Below the pieces are notes generated by a model. That model did no database searches and was not told the DNA's origin. It worked only from the letters and a program-made list of their open reading frames with translations. DNA of 64,000 nucleotides from Streptomyces sp. NBC_00286 (GTDB lineage Bacteria; Actinomycetota; Actinomycetes; Streptomycetales; Streptomycetaceae), in contig NZ_CP108054.1 in assembly GCF_036173125.1 (NCBI RefSeq), positions 7,531,001 to 7,595,000 of the forward strand, given 5' to 3'. This document shows, in pieces, positions 26,401-33,877 of the stretch (position 1 is its first letter; each line of letters begins with the position of its first letter). The translations under genes were made by a program, and so were the position numbers.

Positions 26401-26961
26401 GGGGTGGCTGTCGCACAGGGCGGTCAGCTCGGGCAGGGACTGCTCGGCGTGGCCCAGGGCGAGGGCGGCGGTGTGCCGGGCACGGAGGGCGTCGAGCCGC
26501 CGGGCCTCCAGACGGGCCGACTCGGCGGTGCGGTCCGGGAGATCGGCGAGGGCGGGCTCGCGCCACAGAGCGAGGGCGTCGTCGAGAGCGTCGGCCGCCT
26601 TGGCGGGGTCACGGTCGCCCAACGCACGCGTACCCTCGCCGACGAGCCGCTCGAACCGGTGCACGTCGATGTCGTCGGCCGAGGCGGCAAGCCGGTACCC
26701 GCCCTCCTCGGACACGACCGCCTCCGCCCCGAGCACCCGCCGCAGCCGCCCGACCAAGGCCTGCAACGCCCCCGAGGCATCGGCGGGCGGATCCCCGTCC
26801 CACACCTCGTCGACCAGCAGCCCCGCGGGAACGGTACGACCGGCCCGCATCGCAAGCACGGTCAGCAGAGCACGCAACCGCGCCCCACCGACGGGAACGG
26901 TGCTGCCGTCGGGACGAAGAGCCTGGGTGGTACCGAGGATGCGATAGCGCACGGGGTCCAT
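23398..26961 (-). CDS. AfsR/SARP family transcriptional regulator with ATPase and TPR domains
   Basis: A 1187-residue pathway regulator. Residues 1-95 form an OmpR-type winged helix ('RLRALLTVLAMRAGRTVPAGLLVDEVW'), 95-250 the bacterial transcriptional activation domain, and about 255-345 a Pro/Gly/Arg-rich linker. An NB-ARC-type NTPase follows ('TSFVGREGDIEAIRGDL', Walker A GPGGAGKT, 'RMLLILDNCEHVV'), then a long helical TPR-like region. Such proteins bind direct repeats near promoters and recruit RNA polymerase, with nucleotide binding as the switch. It converges on the DrrAB-like exporter, which may be a target; this is inference from position. Confidence 0.94.
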   Translation of the reverse strand: MDPVRYRILGTTQALRPDGSTVPVGGARLRALLTVLAMRAGRTVPAGLLVDEVWDGDPPADASGALQALVGRLRRVLGAEAVVSEEGGYRLAASADDIDVHRFERLVGEGTRALGDRDPAKAADALDDALALWREPALADLPDRTAESARLEARRLDALRARHTAALALGHAEQSLPELTALCDSHPLDEPLLALRLRALRDAGRPAQALAAYEDVRQLLADRLGSDPGPELRALHTELLQPGGLGEEASRGEGGGRPGGPYGGTRGARGPYGAGHRAGETGADGLPPGSRAGTDGRWPGSGRGTGADRPSPGPGALPASPGGSADAVAPGAGGHATTGAESPAAPPRDRASAAPGNLRARLTSFVGREGDIEAIRGDLATARLVTLLGPGGAGKTRLSQEAAETVRDVVRDGVWLAELAPVDDPDAVPEAVLTAVGARETVLYGAGAEAMRAGSERHDDPVERLAEHCGKRRMLLILDNCEHVVDAAARLVEELLERCPELTVLATSREPLGVPGELLRPVEPLPEPYALRLLADRGAAARPGFRIEDDPEAAAEICRRLDGLPLAIELAAARLRMLTPRQIADRLDDRFLLLTSGSRTVLPRQQTLRAVVDWSWELLDEGERDVLRRLSVFAGGCDLAAAEAVCGPKALEALGSLVDKSLVVAAPSGDGEMRYRLLETVAEYAGERLDESGRRAEAERAHLTYFRELARTTEPLLRRHGQLAAIERLERENENIRAALHHAVAAREEQEALCLILSMAWYWQMRDLRIVARNWCREVEALGPDPFTEPVRPAAPLWERCTDTPPPWSGEVLDEARRQLQLIHLACIDTELPAWQTTEAQTKLRVISETYEPGLPQVSRFPGAVWFFAVMLTGDMERVRTIVDAAIDTCRGVPGYEWDLGSNLQMRANLLANRSEWEGDATRDADEALEIYRRFGDLWGIADALAARGEAYERKGEYGRAVADFEAAIESAERLGARAQMAVLTARLGGSLIQGGEAERGERLLREVIEQGRATNDQSMPFARLFLASWLTMTDRTTEAREQLRLLREEFTIAYFIIFDAYILGAEAFVDAVDGCHAESLETIRRALELAENPLSEAIAPQMRSTYLTTAAYALARVDGGSRAGDAARCLGAAEARLPPRHRWSPLERDVYQRAVERTRAVLGDEAYEAAYAEGGGLSSVEAAGLV

Positions 26962-27447
26962 TGTCTCTGGTGGGTTGGGGCGAGGTCACAGGGTTGAGCG
27001 GCGTGGCCGGCGAGCGGACATCTCCCCACCCTGTACGGAACTCACAGCCGAGCGCGAGACGTTTTCCACCTCGGTTCTTCGCAGTGGGTCCCGGCCTTCA
27101 GAACTCTGCTGAGAAAGACGTGATTCGAGCAGGCAGGCGTTGTTGGTCCTACACGGTTGCTGCGATCGTGGGGGCCAAGAAGGCCGCCGCTGGAGCCTCG
27201 GGCTGATTCGGGAGTGCCGGAGCTGAGAGTTCGGGTGGTACGGGCGGCGTTCCCCAAAGGGACGCTCGCGGTGCTCTCGACGACGGCCGGTAGGAGTTGG
27301 CTCGGCCGAACATCTGCCGCTGGAGCATCTTCAAGTTTCTGTGGAATCAGTGTTCGTCAGGTCTCGCAGGCAGAGGACTTGCCCCTAGCAGAGCCCTTCA
27401 GGCCGGGTGTGAATGCGAGCCCCCGCGGAGCAGGGCGGGAACAGCCG
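26962..27447. other. Degenerate gene-free stretch upstream of the TnpB element
   Basis: These 486 bases are less GC-biased than their surroundings, and I see no intact gene. They hold a possible ISL3 transposase fragment (27270-27345) and presumably the left end of the TnpB element, which I could not place because no clear subterminal hairpin or TTAC/TTGAT-like target motif stands out. It looks like an old insertion hotspot. Confidence 0.5.
27270..27345 (-). pseudogene. Possible C-terminal fragment of an ISL3-type transposase
   Basis: The minus-strand frame reads NLKMLQRQMFGRANSY. This resembles the KMLKRQMYGRA(N/G)F segment that closes many ISL3 transposases, as I recall it. Only about 20 codons match; the frame then continues into unrelated sequence without the usual stop. 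No inverted repeat could be assigned, so it is a tentative relic. Confidence 0.3.
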
Positions 27448-27600
27448 TTACGCCCCCTGGGCGGAGCGGGGTTCACCATCCGCGAGAGCGCGTCGTACGA
27501 GATACAGCAACTCGGCATTGACGGAGCGGTCGTCGGCGGTAGCGAGGGCCTTCAGCTGGGCGTACAGGTCCTCGGGGATACGGAACGTGAAGTTGACCAT
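27448..27600 (-). CDS. Arc-type ribbon-helix-helix protein divergent from tnpB
   Basis: A 50-residue protein with the MetJ/Arc fold: strand 'VNFTFRIPEDLYAQL', helix 1 to 'ALATADDRS', then 'VNAELLYLVRRALADG' as the second helix with the typical SVNAE turn. The alternating TFR residues of the beta strand would read DNA in the major groove as a dimer. It is divergently oriented to tnpB, 24 bp away, and the spacer is a palindrome, so it probably represses both itself and tnpB. Its promoter (TAGCCT 8 nt upstream) suggests a leaderless message. Confidence 0.82.
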   Translation of the reverse strand: MVNFTFRIPEDLYAQLKALATADDRSVNAELLYLVRRALADGEPRSAQGA

Positions 27601-27626
27601 GGCCTCAGAGGCTAGATTGAGGCCAT
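27599..27626. promoter_or_regulatory. Bidirectional leaderless promoter and operator of rhh and tnpB
   Basis: ATGGCCTCA (27599-27607) and its exact inverse TGAGGCCAT (27618-27626) enclose a 10-bp core. The outer two bases of each arm belong to the start codons of the two divergent genes. TAGATT (27613-27618) is the -10 box for tnpB, 6 nt before its ATG; the opposite strand has TAGCCT for the ribbon-helix-helix gene. Confidence 0.7.
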
Positions 27627-28992
27627 GTCACGTTTCCGGATGTACCCGACGCGCGCGCAGGAGGAGCAGATGCTCTCGCACTGCGCGCACGCCAGGTACG
27701 TGTGGAACCTGGCCGTCGAGCAGCACGCGCACTGGCACAAGGGCCGCAAGGCCGCGCCCGGTTTCGCCGAGCAGTGCCGCCAGCTCACCGAGGCCCGGCG
27801 CGAGAACGAATGGCTGCGCGAGGGCAACGCCGACGTGCAGCAGCAGGCGCTGAAGGACTTCGCCCAGGCCAAGAACGCCCGGTTCACCTGCGGGTTCGGC
27901 GAGCCGACCTGGCGCAGGAAGTTTGTGCACGAGGGCTTTCGTGTCATCGGCACCGACCGCGTGCCGGAGTCCGAAGCGGACGGATCGCTGAAACTGAACG
28001 CCAAGACCGGCAAGCAGGTCATGGGCCGCTCCGTGGTGGTGCAGAAGCTGAACCGCCGGTGGGCGCAGGTCAAGGTGCCCGGATGCGGCTGGCTGCGCTT
28101 TCGCCTCACCCGGGCCGAGGTGCCCGCCGCGAAGACGTACCGCGTCACCTACCGCAACGGCCAGTGGCACATCGCGTTCGCGGTCCTCCCCGAGGCCACC
28201 TCCGCGCCCGGCACGGGCAAGGTCATCGGCATCGACCGGGGCGTCACCATCACCGCCGCCCTCTCCGACGGCCGCACCCTCAACTGCCCCCAGCTCACCG
28301 TCAAGGAGCGGGCCCAGATCCGCAAACACCAGCGGCGTGCAGCGCGGGCGGAAAAGGGCAGCCCGGAGAAGTCCGCCGCCTATGCGAAGGTCGCCCGGCT
28401 CAAGGCGCGCGAAGCGGACCGGCGCAAGGACTGGTGCGAGAAGACCAGCACCATGCTCGCCCGCACCTGTGACCTGATCCGGTTCGAGAAGCTCAACATC
28501 AAGAACATGACCCGCTCGGCCAGGGGCACCGTCGCCGAACCGGGCACGAACGTCCGGCAGAAAGCCGGACTCAACCGGGCCATCCTCGCCCAGGGCTGGG
28601 GCCTCCTGCGCCAGCGCACCGAACACAAGGCCCCCGGCCGCGTCGAGGACGTACCCGCCCCGTACACCAGCCTGCGATGCAGCGCCTGCGGATGGATCGA
28701 GAAGAACTCGCGCAAGAGCCAAGCCGAGTTCGTCTGCGTATCCTGCGGCTTCACCTGCAACGCGGACACCAACGCAGCAACCAACGTCGCGGCAGGACAG
28801 GGCGGGATCCCCCGCCCCCGGCGCTCAGCCGGTGCCGGAGGGGTGACAGCGGCCACCAGCCGTTCGAGCGCCCGTGAACCTCACCCCGCACGGGTAGGAA
28901 TCCCCCTCTTCCAAGAGGGGGAGGATGTCAATTACGCCCGGTACGGTCGGGCACGCCCGTTTGTACGAACCCCAGGGAGCCCGACCCCATGA
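27625..28992 (+). CDS. tnpB: TnpB, RNA-guided nuclease of an IS200/IS605-type element
   Basis: A 455-residue protein with an intact RuvC-like site: Asp204 (GIDRGV), Glu288 (RFEKLNI) and Asp381 (CNADTNAATN). A zinc finger lies between, with Cys352, Cys355, Cys371 and Cys374. The N-terminal half has the usual WED/REC-like helices. TnpB uses an RNA from the element's right end to cut DNA next to a short target motif and helps keep the element in place. There is no tnpA, so the element cannot move alone. The frame reads through the element's right-end hairpin into flanking DNA and stops inside the next start codon (ATGA); a stop at the boundary is usual. Confidence 0.94.
   Translation: MSRFRMYPTRAQEEQMLSHCAHARYVWNLAVEQHAHWHKGRKAAPGFAEQCRQLTEARRENEWLREGNADVQQQALKDFAQAKNARFTCGFGEPTWRRKFVHEGFRVIGTDRVPESEADGSLKLNAKTGKQVMGRSVVVQKLNRRWAQVKVPGCGWLRFRLTRAEVPAAKTYRVTYRNGQWHIAFAVLPEATSAPGTGKVIGIDRGVTITAALSDGRTLNCPQLTVKERAQIRKHQRRAARAEKGSPEKSAAYAKVARLKAREADRRKDWCEKTSTMLARTCDLIRFEKLNIKNMTRSARGTVAEPGTNVRQKAGLNRAILAQGWGLLRQRTEHKAPGRVEDVPAPYTSLRCSACGWIEKNSRKSQAEFVCVSCGFTCNADTNAATNVAAGQGGIPRPRRSAGAGGVTAATSRSSAREPHPARVGIPLFQEGEDVNYARYGRARPFVRTPGSPTP
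28780..28931 (+). ncRNA. Predicted omega RNA scaffold at the tnpB right end
   Basis: The element's right end overlaps the 3' part of tnpB. It closes with a stable hairpin (CCCCCTCTT at 28902-28910 pairing with AAGAGGGGG at 28913-28921) followed by AGGATGTCAA, the typical end of such elements. The guide would be the flanking sequence from about 28932 (TTACGCCCGGTACGG). The 5' boundary is a guess from related RNAs. Confidence 0.6.
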
Positions 28993-29789
28993 CCACCGCC
29001 ACCACCCGGCACAGCGACCGGCGGATCAGTCCCGTCTTTCTCGGGATCGTCGCCGTCATGGCGGTCACGGGCTGGGCCACCTGGACCGGTTTCGCGGAAC
29101 AGCCCGGCGTCGCCGTGTTCCTGTTCGTGACGGCCGCGTGGATCGTCTCGCTCTGTCTGCACGAGTACGCACACGCGCGTACGGCCCTGCACAGCGGCGA
29201 CATCTCCATAGGCGCGAAGGGCTACTTGACCCTCAACCCGCTCAAGTACACGCACGCCCTGCTGAGCATCGTGCTGCCCGTCCTCTTCGTGATCATGGGT
29301 GGTATCGGTCTGCCCGGCGGCGCGGTCTGGATCGAGCGGAACCGCATCCAGGGCCGCTGGAAGCACAGCCTGATCTCGGCGGCGGGCCCGCTGACGAACG
29401 TGCTGTTCGCGGTGGTCTGCACGGCCCCGTTCTGGCTGGACGCGCTCGACGGTGTGCCGGCCGACTTCCGGTTCGCCCTGGCGTTCCTGGCGCTGCTCCA
29501 GGTCACGGCCGCGCTGCTGAACTTCCTGCCGGTGCCGGGCCTGGACGGCTACGGCATGATCGAGCCCTGGCTGTCGTACAAGATCCGCCGCCAGGTGGAG
29601 CCGCTCGCGCCCTTCGGGCTGCTCCTCGTGATCGCCATCCTGTGGATACCGGCCGTGAACAGCGTGTTCTTCGACGTGATCGACACGCTGCTGCGCGGCC
29701 TGGGGATCGACGAGATCAGTACGTACTGCGGTCAGAACCTCTACCGCTTCTGGACGGAGACCGACCAGTTCTGCGGCGTCGGTTCCTGA
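28989..29789 (+). CDS. Site-2 protease family intramembrane metalloprotease (M50)
   Basis: A 266-residue polytopic membrane protein with about six helices. The zinc site HEYAH is at residues 58-62 and the third ligand motif is 'NFLPVPGLDGYG' (NxxPxPxLDG). It would cleave a membrane-bound substrate within the bilayer; the substrate is unknown. The ATG overlaps the read-through end of tnpB by coincidence of the insertion, so its native promoter region has been replaced by, or lies within, the TnpB element right end. Its 3' end is a four-copy 14-bp repeat. Confidence 0.9.
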   Translation: MTTATTRHSDRRISPVFLGIVAVMAVTGWATWTGFAEQPGVAVFLFVTAAWIVSLCLHEYAHARTALHSGDISIGAKGYLTLNPLKYTHALLSIVLPVLFVIMGGIGLPGGAVWIERNRIQGRWKHSLISAAGPLTNVLFAVVCTAPFWLDALDGVPADFRFALAFLALLQVTAALLNFLPVPGLDGYGMIEPWLSYKIRRQVEPLAPFGLLLVIAILWIPAVNSVFFDVIDTLLRGLGIDEISTYCGQNLYRFWTETDQFCGVGS

Positions 29790-29842
29790 CCGCCAGTGCA
29801 TGACTGTCTGCGCATGACCGTCAGTCCGTGACCGTCAGTTCG
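29787..29842. repeat. Four tandem 14-bp repeats spanning two convergent stop codons
   Basis: TGACCG(C/T)CAGT(G/C)C(A/G)-type units start at 29787, 29801, 29815 and 29829, each with a TGA. The first is the stop of the site-2 protease; the last contains the stop of the opposing small membrane gene. Confidence 0.88.
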
Positions 29843-30017
29843 TGACGGAGCCGTTCCGCGCCTTGCCGCGCCGCAGGTAGTACCAGGTCATGTTGGACGA
29901 CAGACCCGCGAGCAGTACCCACACGATGCCCAGCCAGTAGCCCTTGGCGAAGGAGACGACGGCCGCGGCGACGGAGAGGACGCAGACGGCGAGGGCGTAG
30001 AGGGCAAGGCGGGGCAT
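29835..30017 (-). CDS. Small integral membrane protein
   Basis: A 60-residue protein with two hydrophobic helices ('LALYALAVCVLSVAAAVVSF' and 'IVWVLLAGLSSNMTWYYL') and a basic C-terminus. The start at 30017 follows AGGAGTCC; the longer frame to 30104 runs into the F420-reductase gene and adds no conserved sequence. I do not recognise a function. It lies 58 bp downstream of the npdG-like gene on the same strand and may be co-transcribed. Confidence 0.7.
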   Translation of the reverse strand: MPRLALYALAVCVLSVAAAVVSFAKGYWLGIVWVLLAGLSSNMTWYYLRRGKARNGSVTN

Positions 30018-30075
30018 CGGACGGACTCCTGTCAGGGGGACACTGCTTTCCTGCCCACCAGTGTCCCCCAACCGC

Positions 30076-30792
30076 TCACACGTCGGTGACGCGCAGGCCC
30101 GCATGGGCCTTGTAGCGGCGGTTCACCGAGATCAGGTTCGCGACCAGTGACTCGACCTGGTGGGCGTTGCGCAGCCGACCGGAGAAGATGCCGCGCATGC
30201 CGGGGATACGGCCGGCCAGCGCCTGCACCATCTCGACGTCCGCCCGTACCTCGCCGAGCACCATCACATCAGTGTCGATCTCCTCGACCTCCGGGTCCTG
30301 GAGCAGTACGGCGGACAGATGGTGGAAGGCGGCGGTGACGCGCGAGTCCGGAAGCAGCGCGGCGGCCTGCTCGGCGGCGCTGCCCTCCTCCGGCTTCAAC
30401 GCGTACGCACCCTTCTTGTCGAAACCGAGCGGGTTGACGCAGTCGACGACGAGCTTCCCGCTCAGCTCCTCCCTGAGCGACTCCAGCGTCTTGCCGTGGC
30501 CCTCCCACGGCACCGCCACGATCACGATGTCGCTGCGCCGCGCGCACTCGGCGTTGTCGGCGCCTTCGACGCCGTGCCCGAGTTCGTCCGCGGCGGATTG
30601 CGCGCGCTCCGCGGCCCGCGAGCCGATGATCACCTTCTGGCCGGCGCGGGCCAGCCGGTAGGCGAGACCCTTGCCCTGCGGTCCGGTGCCACCGAGCACG
30701 CCCACGACGAGCCCCGACACGTCGGGCAGGTCCCAGGGGTCCTTGGCCGGGGCCTTGGCGGCTTGCTGTGCACTGTTGTCGGTAGAGGTCAT
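30076..30792 (-). CDS. npdG: NADPH-dependent F420 oxidoreductase
   Basis: A 238-residue enzyme that exchanges hydride between NADPH and coenzyme F420. The Rossmann motif GGTGPQGKGLAYRLA is near residue 34 and 'GSRAAERAQSAADELG' supplies the NADP phosphate site. 'VPWEGHGKTLESLREEL', 'CVNPLGFDKKG' and 'AFHHLSAVLLQDP' are family landmarks. An N-terminal extension of about 25 residues precedes the fold. It supplies F420H2 to F420-dependent reductases found elsewhere in actinobacteria; none is adjacent here. Confidence 0.94.
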   Translation of the reverse strand: MTSTDNSAQQAAKAPAKDPWDLPDVSGLVVGVLGGTGPQGKGLAYRLARAGQKVIIGSRAAERAQSAADELGHGVEGADNAECARRSDIVIVAVPWEGHGKTLESLREELSGKLVVDCVNPLGFDKKGAYALKPEEGSAAEQAAALLPDSRVTAAFHHLSAVLLQDPEVEEIDTDVMVLGEVRADVEMVQALAGRIPGMRGIFSGRLRNAHQVESLVANLISVNRRYKAHAGLRVTDV

Positions 30793-30829
30793 GGCCCGAC
30801 TTTACGTCCGCGCCGCCCCGCCCCGGCGC

Positions 30830-31903
30830 TCAGGTGAGGTCCGTCACGGGCACTCTGCGGAAGGTGATCGTCTGGTACGCGCTGAAGTCGCCCGTCTCGT
30901 AGAGGAGGCCGACGGTGGAGGCGTCGAGGCGTACGAGATCGGAGTACGCGGCGGGCAGTCCGTCCACCGTGTGTACGGGCCGCCAGGTGAGGCCGGCGTC
31001 GGTGCTGGCGCGGATCGTCATGAGGGCGCGGTAGCCGGGGACGGCGGGGCCGGAGAAGAGCAGCACATCGGGGTCGCGGAGCTGGAGAACGCTGCCCTCG
31101 CAGACGGGCGCGACCAGCCCCGCCTGCGGCCGGAAGGGCTTCACGAGCGTCTGGCCGCCGTCCGTGGAGTAGGCGTCGGCGCGGGTGCCGGGTGCTGTGG
31201 CGTCGTTACGGGTGTTGAAGTAGACGCGGCCGTCGGGGAGTTCGGCGGCGGTCGTCTCGTTCACGTTGATGTAGCCGTCGGTGTTGTCGTCGAGGTAGCC
31301 GATGCGCCAGGTTTCGCCGCGGTCGTCGCTGAGGAGGCAGTGGCCGCCGTTGTACTTGCCCTCGGTGCCGTTGTCCCTGCCGGTCGGGGGGAGTGAGTGG
31401 TTGGCGGGTACGACGACCCGGCCGCCGGCGAGTTGGACGGCGTGTCCGGGGGTGGTGGCGTACCAGCGCCAACTCGCCTTCTTCGTCTGGGCGGTGATGT
31501 CGCGTGGCGTGGACCAGGTGACTCCGTCGTCGTCGCTGTGCTGGACCCAGACGCGGCGGCCGTCGGCGGCGCTCACCTTGCCGCGCCGGATGGCGTCTTC
31601 GGTGGCGAGGGCGGCGTTGCGTACGTGGACGAGGAGGAGGCGCCCGGTGTCCAGGACGACCGGGGCGGGGTTGCCGGCCAGGTTGTCGCCGTGTTTGGCG
31701 GCGACTTCCAGGGGGCCCCAGGTTCGGCCGCCGTCCGTGGAGCGCTTCAGCACGATGTCGATGTTGCCGAAGTCGTCGTGGGAGCCGACGCGGCCTTCGC
31801 ACATGGCGAGCAGGGTTCCGGCCGACGTGGTGACGACGGCCGGGATCCGGAAGCTTGCGTAGCCGTGCTGGCCTGCGCGGAAGGGTACGGATGCTTCTGC
31901 CAT
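30830..31903 (-). CDS. Sialidase (neuraminidase) family glycoside hydrolase
   Basis: A 357-residue six-bladed propeller enzyme of GH33 type. 'SFRIPAVV' is the FRIP motif with the first catalytic-site Arg. Asp-box repeats (S-x-D-x-G-x-T-W) appear as STDGGRTWG, SDDDGVTWS, SDDRGETWR and STDAGLTWR. 'YETGDFSAYQTITF' near the end carries the nucleophile-region Tyr and Glu. There is no signal peptide, so it should be cytoplasmic, unlike most sialidases that attack host glycans; internalised sialosides or a related substrate are possible. The start at 31903 is chosen over 31957, which adds a low-complexity leader. Confidence 0.88.
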   Translation of the reverse strand: MAEASVPFRAGQHGYASFRIPAVVTTSAGTLLAMCEGRVGSHDDFGNIDIVLKRSTDGGRTWGPLEVAAKHGDNLAGNPAPVVLDTGRLLLVHVRNAALATEDAIRRGKVSAADGRRVWVQHSDDDGVTWSTPRDITAQTKKASWRWYATTPGHAVQLAGGRVVVPANHSLPPTGRDNGTEGKYNGGHCLLSDDRGETWRIGYLDDNTDGYINVNETTAAELPDGRVYFNTRNDATAPGTRADAYSTDGGQTLVKPFRPQAGLVAPVCEGSVLQLRDPDVLLFSGPAVPGYRALMTIRASTDAGLTWRPVHTVDGLPAAYSDLVRLDASTVGLLYETGDFSAYQTITFRRVPVTDLT

Positions 31904-32234
31904 CGGGGCCTCCGCCGCGTTGTGGGGTGGTTGGGCCCCTTGCCCGCGGGGGGCCAATTCGGGGTGAACGCCACGTTACGAGTGGGCGGTTGGGTTTTTC
32001 TTTCCCCAGTCCCGCCCCTTCCCGGCTGTATCAATTTGCGGCTCCGCCGCGTGGGGGGCTGCGCCCCAGGCCCCGCAGCCTCCGGCTGGGTGGGGCGCCT
32101 ACGGCAGGTGGGTGGGGTGCCTGCCGGGGTGGTGGGTGACATGTCGTGTCGCGGCTGCGGGTGCGTTGTGGCTGGTCGCGCAGTTCCCCGCGCCCCTAAA
32201 AACCTGCGACTGCCCGCACCCCGAAGAGCAAGCG

Positions 32235-32405
32235 AACCGAAAAGGCCCCCGCCCCGGAAGGCGCCCGCGGCCCGGAAGGGCCCGCGCCCGGTACCAGCCT
32301 GCGACCCGGAAGGGGTCCGCGCCCCGAACCAGCCCGCGGCCCGAATGGGCCCGCGCCCGGTACCGGCCCGCGACCCGGAAGGGGCCCGAGCCCCCGTACC
32401 CGCCC
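32235..32405. repeat. GC-rich tandem array of about 20-bp units
   Basis: Variants of (G)CCCGGAAGGG(G)(C/T)CCGCG and CCCGGTACC(A/G)GCC(T/C)GCGA alternate about eight times. The corresponding position in cluster C1 has only a short unrelated segment, so the array expanded inside an older repeat. Confidence 0.75.
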
Positions 32406-32444
32406 GCGCGGAAAAGCCCGGACCCCCGACTACCCGCGGCTTCC

Positions 32445-32577
32445 CGCCGGCGGGAGGGGACGTGGGCCGGTGCGTCGTATGCCCGTCGCTTAGCTTCGGT
32501 CTGGGCACACCAGAACCCTGTGGAAGCACGGGGTCGTATGCCCTGTTGGCGACGGGCTGACGCACCGGCCCGCGGCC
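32445..32577. other. Structured intergenic element, copy 2 (inverted)
   Basis: GTGGGCCGGTGCGTC at 32462-32476 pairs with GACGCACCGGCCCGC at 32559-32573, and GCCCGTCGC pairs with GCGACGGGC further in. Read on the minus strand it aligns to copy 1 over its whole length, with identical outer blocks and a divergent apical loop. Confidence 0.75.
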
Positions 32578-32805
32578 CCGCACCCACCACGCACCTCAGG
32601 GGCGCGGGGAACTGCGCGAGCAACCACACTCAACCCGCAGCCGCGACACGCAGTGTCACCCACCACCCCCTGGCGGGGGCCTGGGGGCGGAGCCCCCAGT
32701 TTCGGGAAGGGGCGGGGCTGGGGAAAGAAACCCCCCAACCGCCGGAGGCAAACGGCAGCCCGCCGACGGGGGAAGATCGGCGGGCTGCCTCGGTGCCGCA
32801 ATGGC

Positions 32806-33669
32806 TCAGTGGACGGAGTGCTCCTCCTGCGGGAACGTCCCGCCGACCACGTCCTCCGCAAACGCCTGCGCCGCCTGCGTCATCACCGACCGAAGGTCCG
32901 CGTACTGCTTCACAAAGCGCGGCACCTTCCCGGACGTCAGTCCCAGCATGTCCGTCCAAACCAGGACCTGCGCATCGGTGTCAGGCCCCGCCCCGATCCC
33001 GATCGTCGGAATGTGGAGGACACGCGTGACCTCCGCGGCCAACTCGGCCGGCACGAGTTCGAGCACGACCGCGAACGCGCCCGCGTCCTGCACGGCCTTG
33101 GCGTCACGCAGCAGCTGCGCTGCCGCCTCCTCGCCACGACCCTGCACGCGGTAGCCCATGGTGTTCACGGACTGGGGGGTCAGACCGATGTGCGCCATGA
33201 CCGGGATGCCGGACTCGACCAGCAACTCGATCTGGCGGTGCGACCGTTCACCGCCCTCCAGCTTGACGGCACCGACGCCCGCCTCCTTCACCAGGCGGGT
33301 GGCGGATCGAAGGGCCTGTACGGGGCCCTCCTGGTACGACCCGAAAGGCAGGTCGCCGACGATCAGGGCGCGCGAGGTGCCCCGTACGACCGCGGCGGAG
33401 AGCATGGTCATCTCGTCGAGCGTGACGGGCACGGTCGTCTCGTACCCGAGGTGGCAGTTGCCCGCCGAGTCGCCGACGAGCATGACCGGGATGCCGGCCT
33501 CGTCGAAGACGGACGCGGTCATCGCGTCGTACGCGGTGAGCATGGGCCACTTCTCGCCGCGTTCCTTGGCGGCGTTGAGGTCGCGGACAGTGATGCGGCG
33601 GGTGCCCTTCCCTCCGTACAGCGCCTTGCTGCTGTCGGGGGCCTTCTGGGCAGCCGAGAGCTGCGTCAT
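32806..33669 (-). CDS. panB: 3-Methyl-2-oxobutanoate hydroxymethyltransferase
   Basis: A 287-residue TIM-barrel enzyme of pantothenate synthesis that adds a hydroxymethyl group from methylene-THF to ketoisovalerate, giving ketopantoate. Landmarks are '[26 protein letters not shown]' (metal-binding Asp), 'GDLPFGSYQ', 'VKLEGG' (catalytic-region Lys and Glu), '[10 protein letters not shown]' and 'PTIGIGAG'. The start at 33669 has AAGGAG upstream; an in-frame ATG at 33690 adds seven residues and lacks a binding site. No panC or panD is adjacent. Confidence 0.95.
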   Translation of the reverse strand: MTQLSAAQKAPDSSKALYGGKGTRRITVRDLNAAKERGEKWPMLTAYDAMTASVFDEAGIPVMLVGDSAGNCHLGYETTVPVTLDEMTMLSAAVVRGTSRALIVGDLPFGSYQEGPVQALRSATRLVKEAGVGAVKLEGGERSHRQIELLVESGIPVMAHIGLTPQSVNTMGYRVQGRGEEAAAQLLRDAKAVQDAGAFAVVLELVPAELAAEVTRVLHIPTIGIGAGPDTDAQVLVWTDMLGLTSGKVPRFVKQYADLRSVMTQAAQAFAEDVVGGTFPQEEHSVH

Positions 33670-33877
33670 CGCAACGGCTCCTTCTGTCATCTCGAGGCGC
33701 CCTGACGGCGTCCCCGGATCCCTTCCATGGTGGCACCTCGTGCCATGGAACGGCTAGGGGTCCGCCCTCACCCGCCGCCCGTTGTGATCCCCCTAACCCC
33801 ACGGGCTCCTCCCGCCCCGCCCGCACCTCGCGCGCTCCTCCCGCCCCCTCCCGCGTAAGGACTCGGTAAAAGAGTTC

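Larger units (their letters stand above)
31995..32735. repeat. Composite intergenic repeat cluster C2
   Basis: Family A copies near 32025-32060, 32150-32215 and 32595-32640, a tandem array at 32235-32405 and the structured element at 32445-32577 fill most of this 900-bp gap between the sialidase and panB genes. Blocks match cluster C1 in inverted order. The two ends are themselves inverted (GTGTCGCGGCTGCGGGTGCG near 32140 and its complement near 32630). No gene is seen. Confidence 0.82.

Noticed and set aside
32790..32830. tRNA-like GGCTCAGTGG segment
   Set aside because: It belongs to the panB 3' region; no acceptor stem or T-arm could be folded around it.
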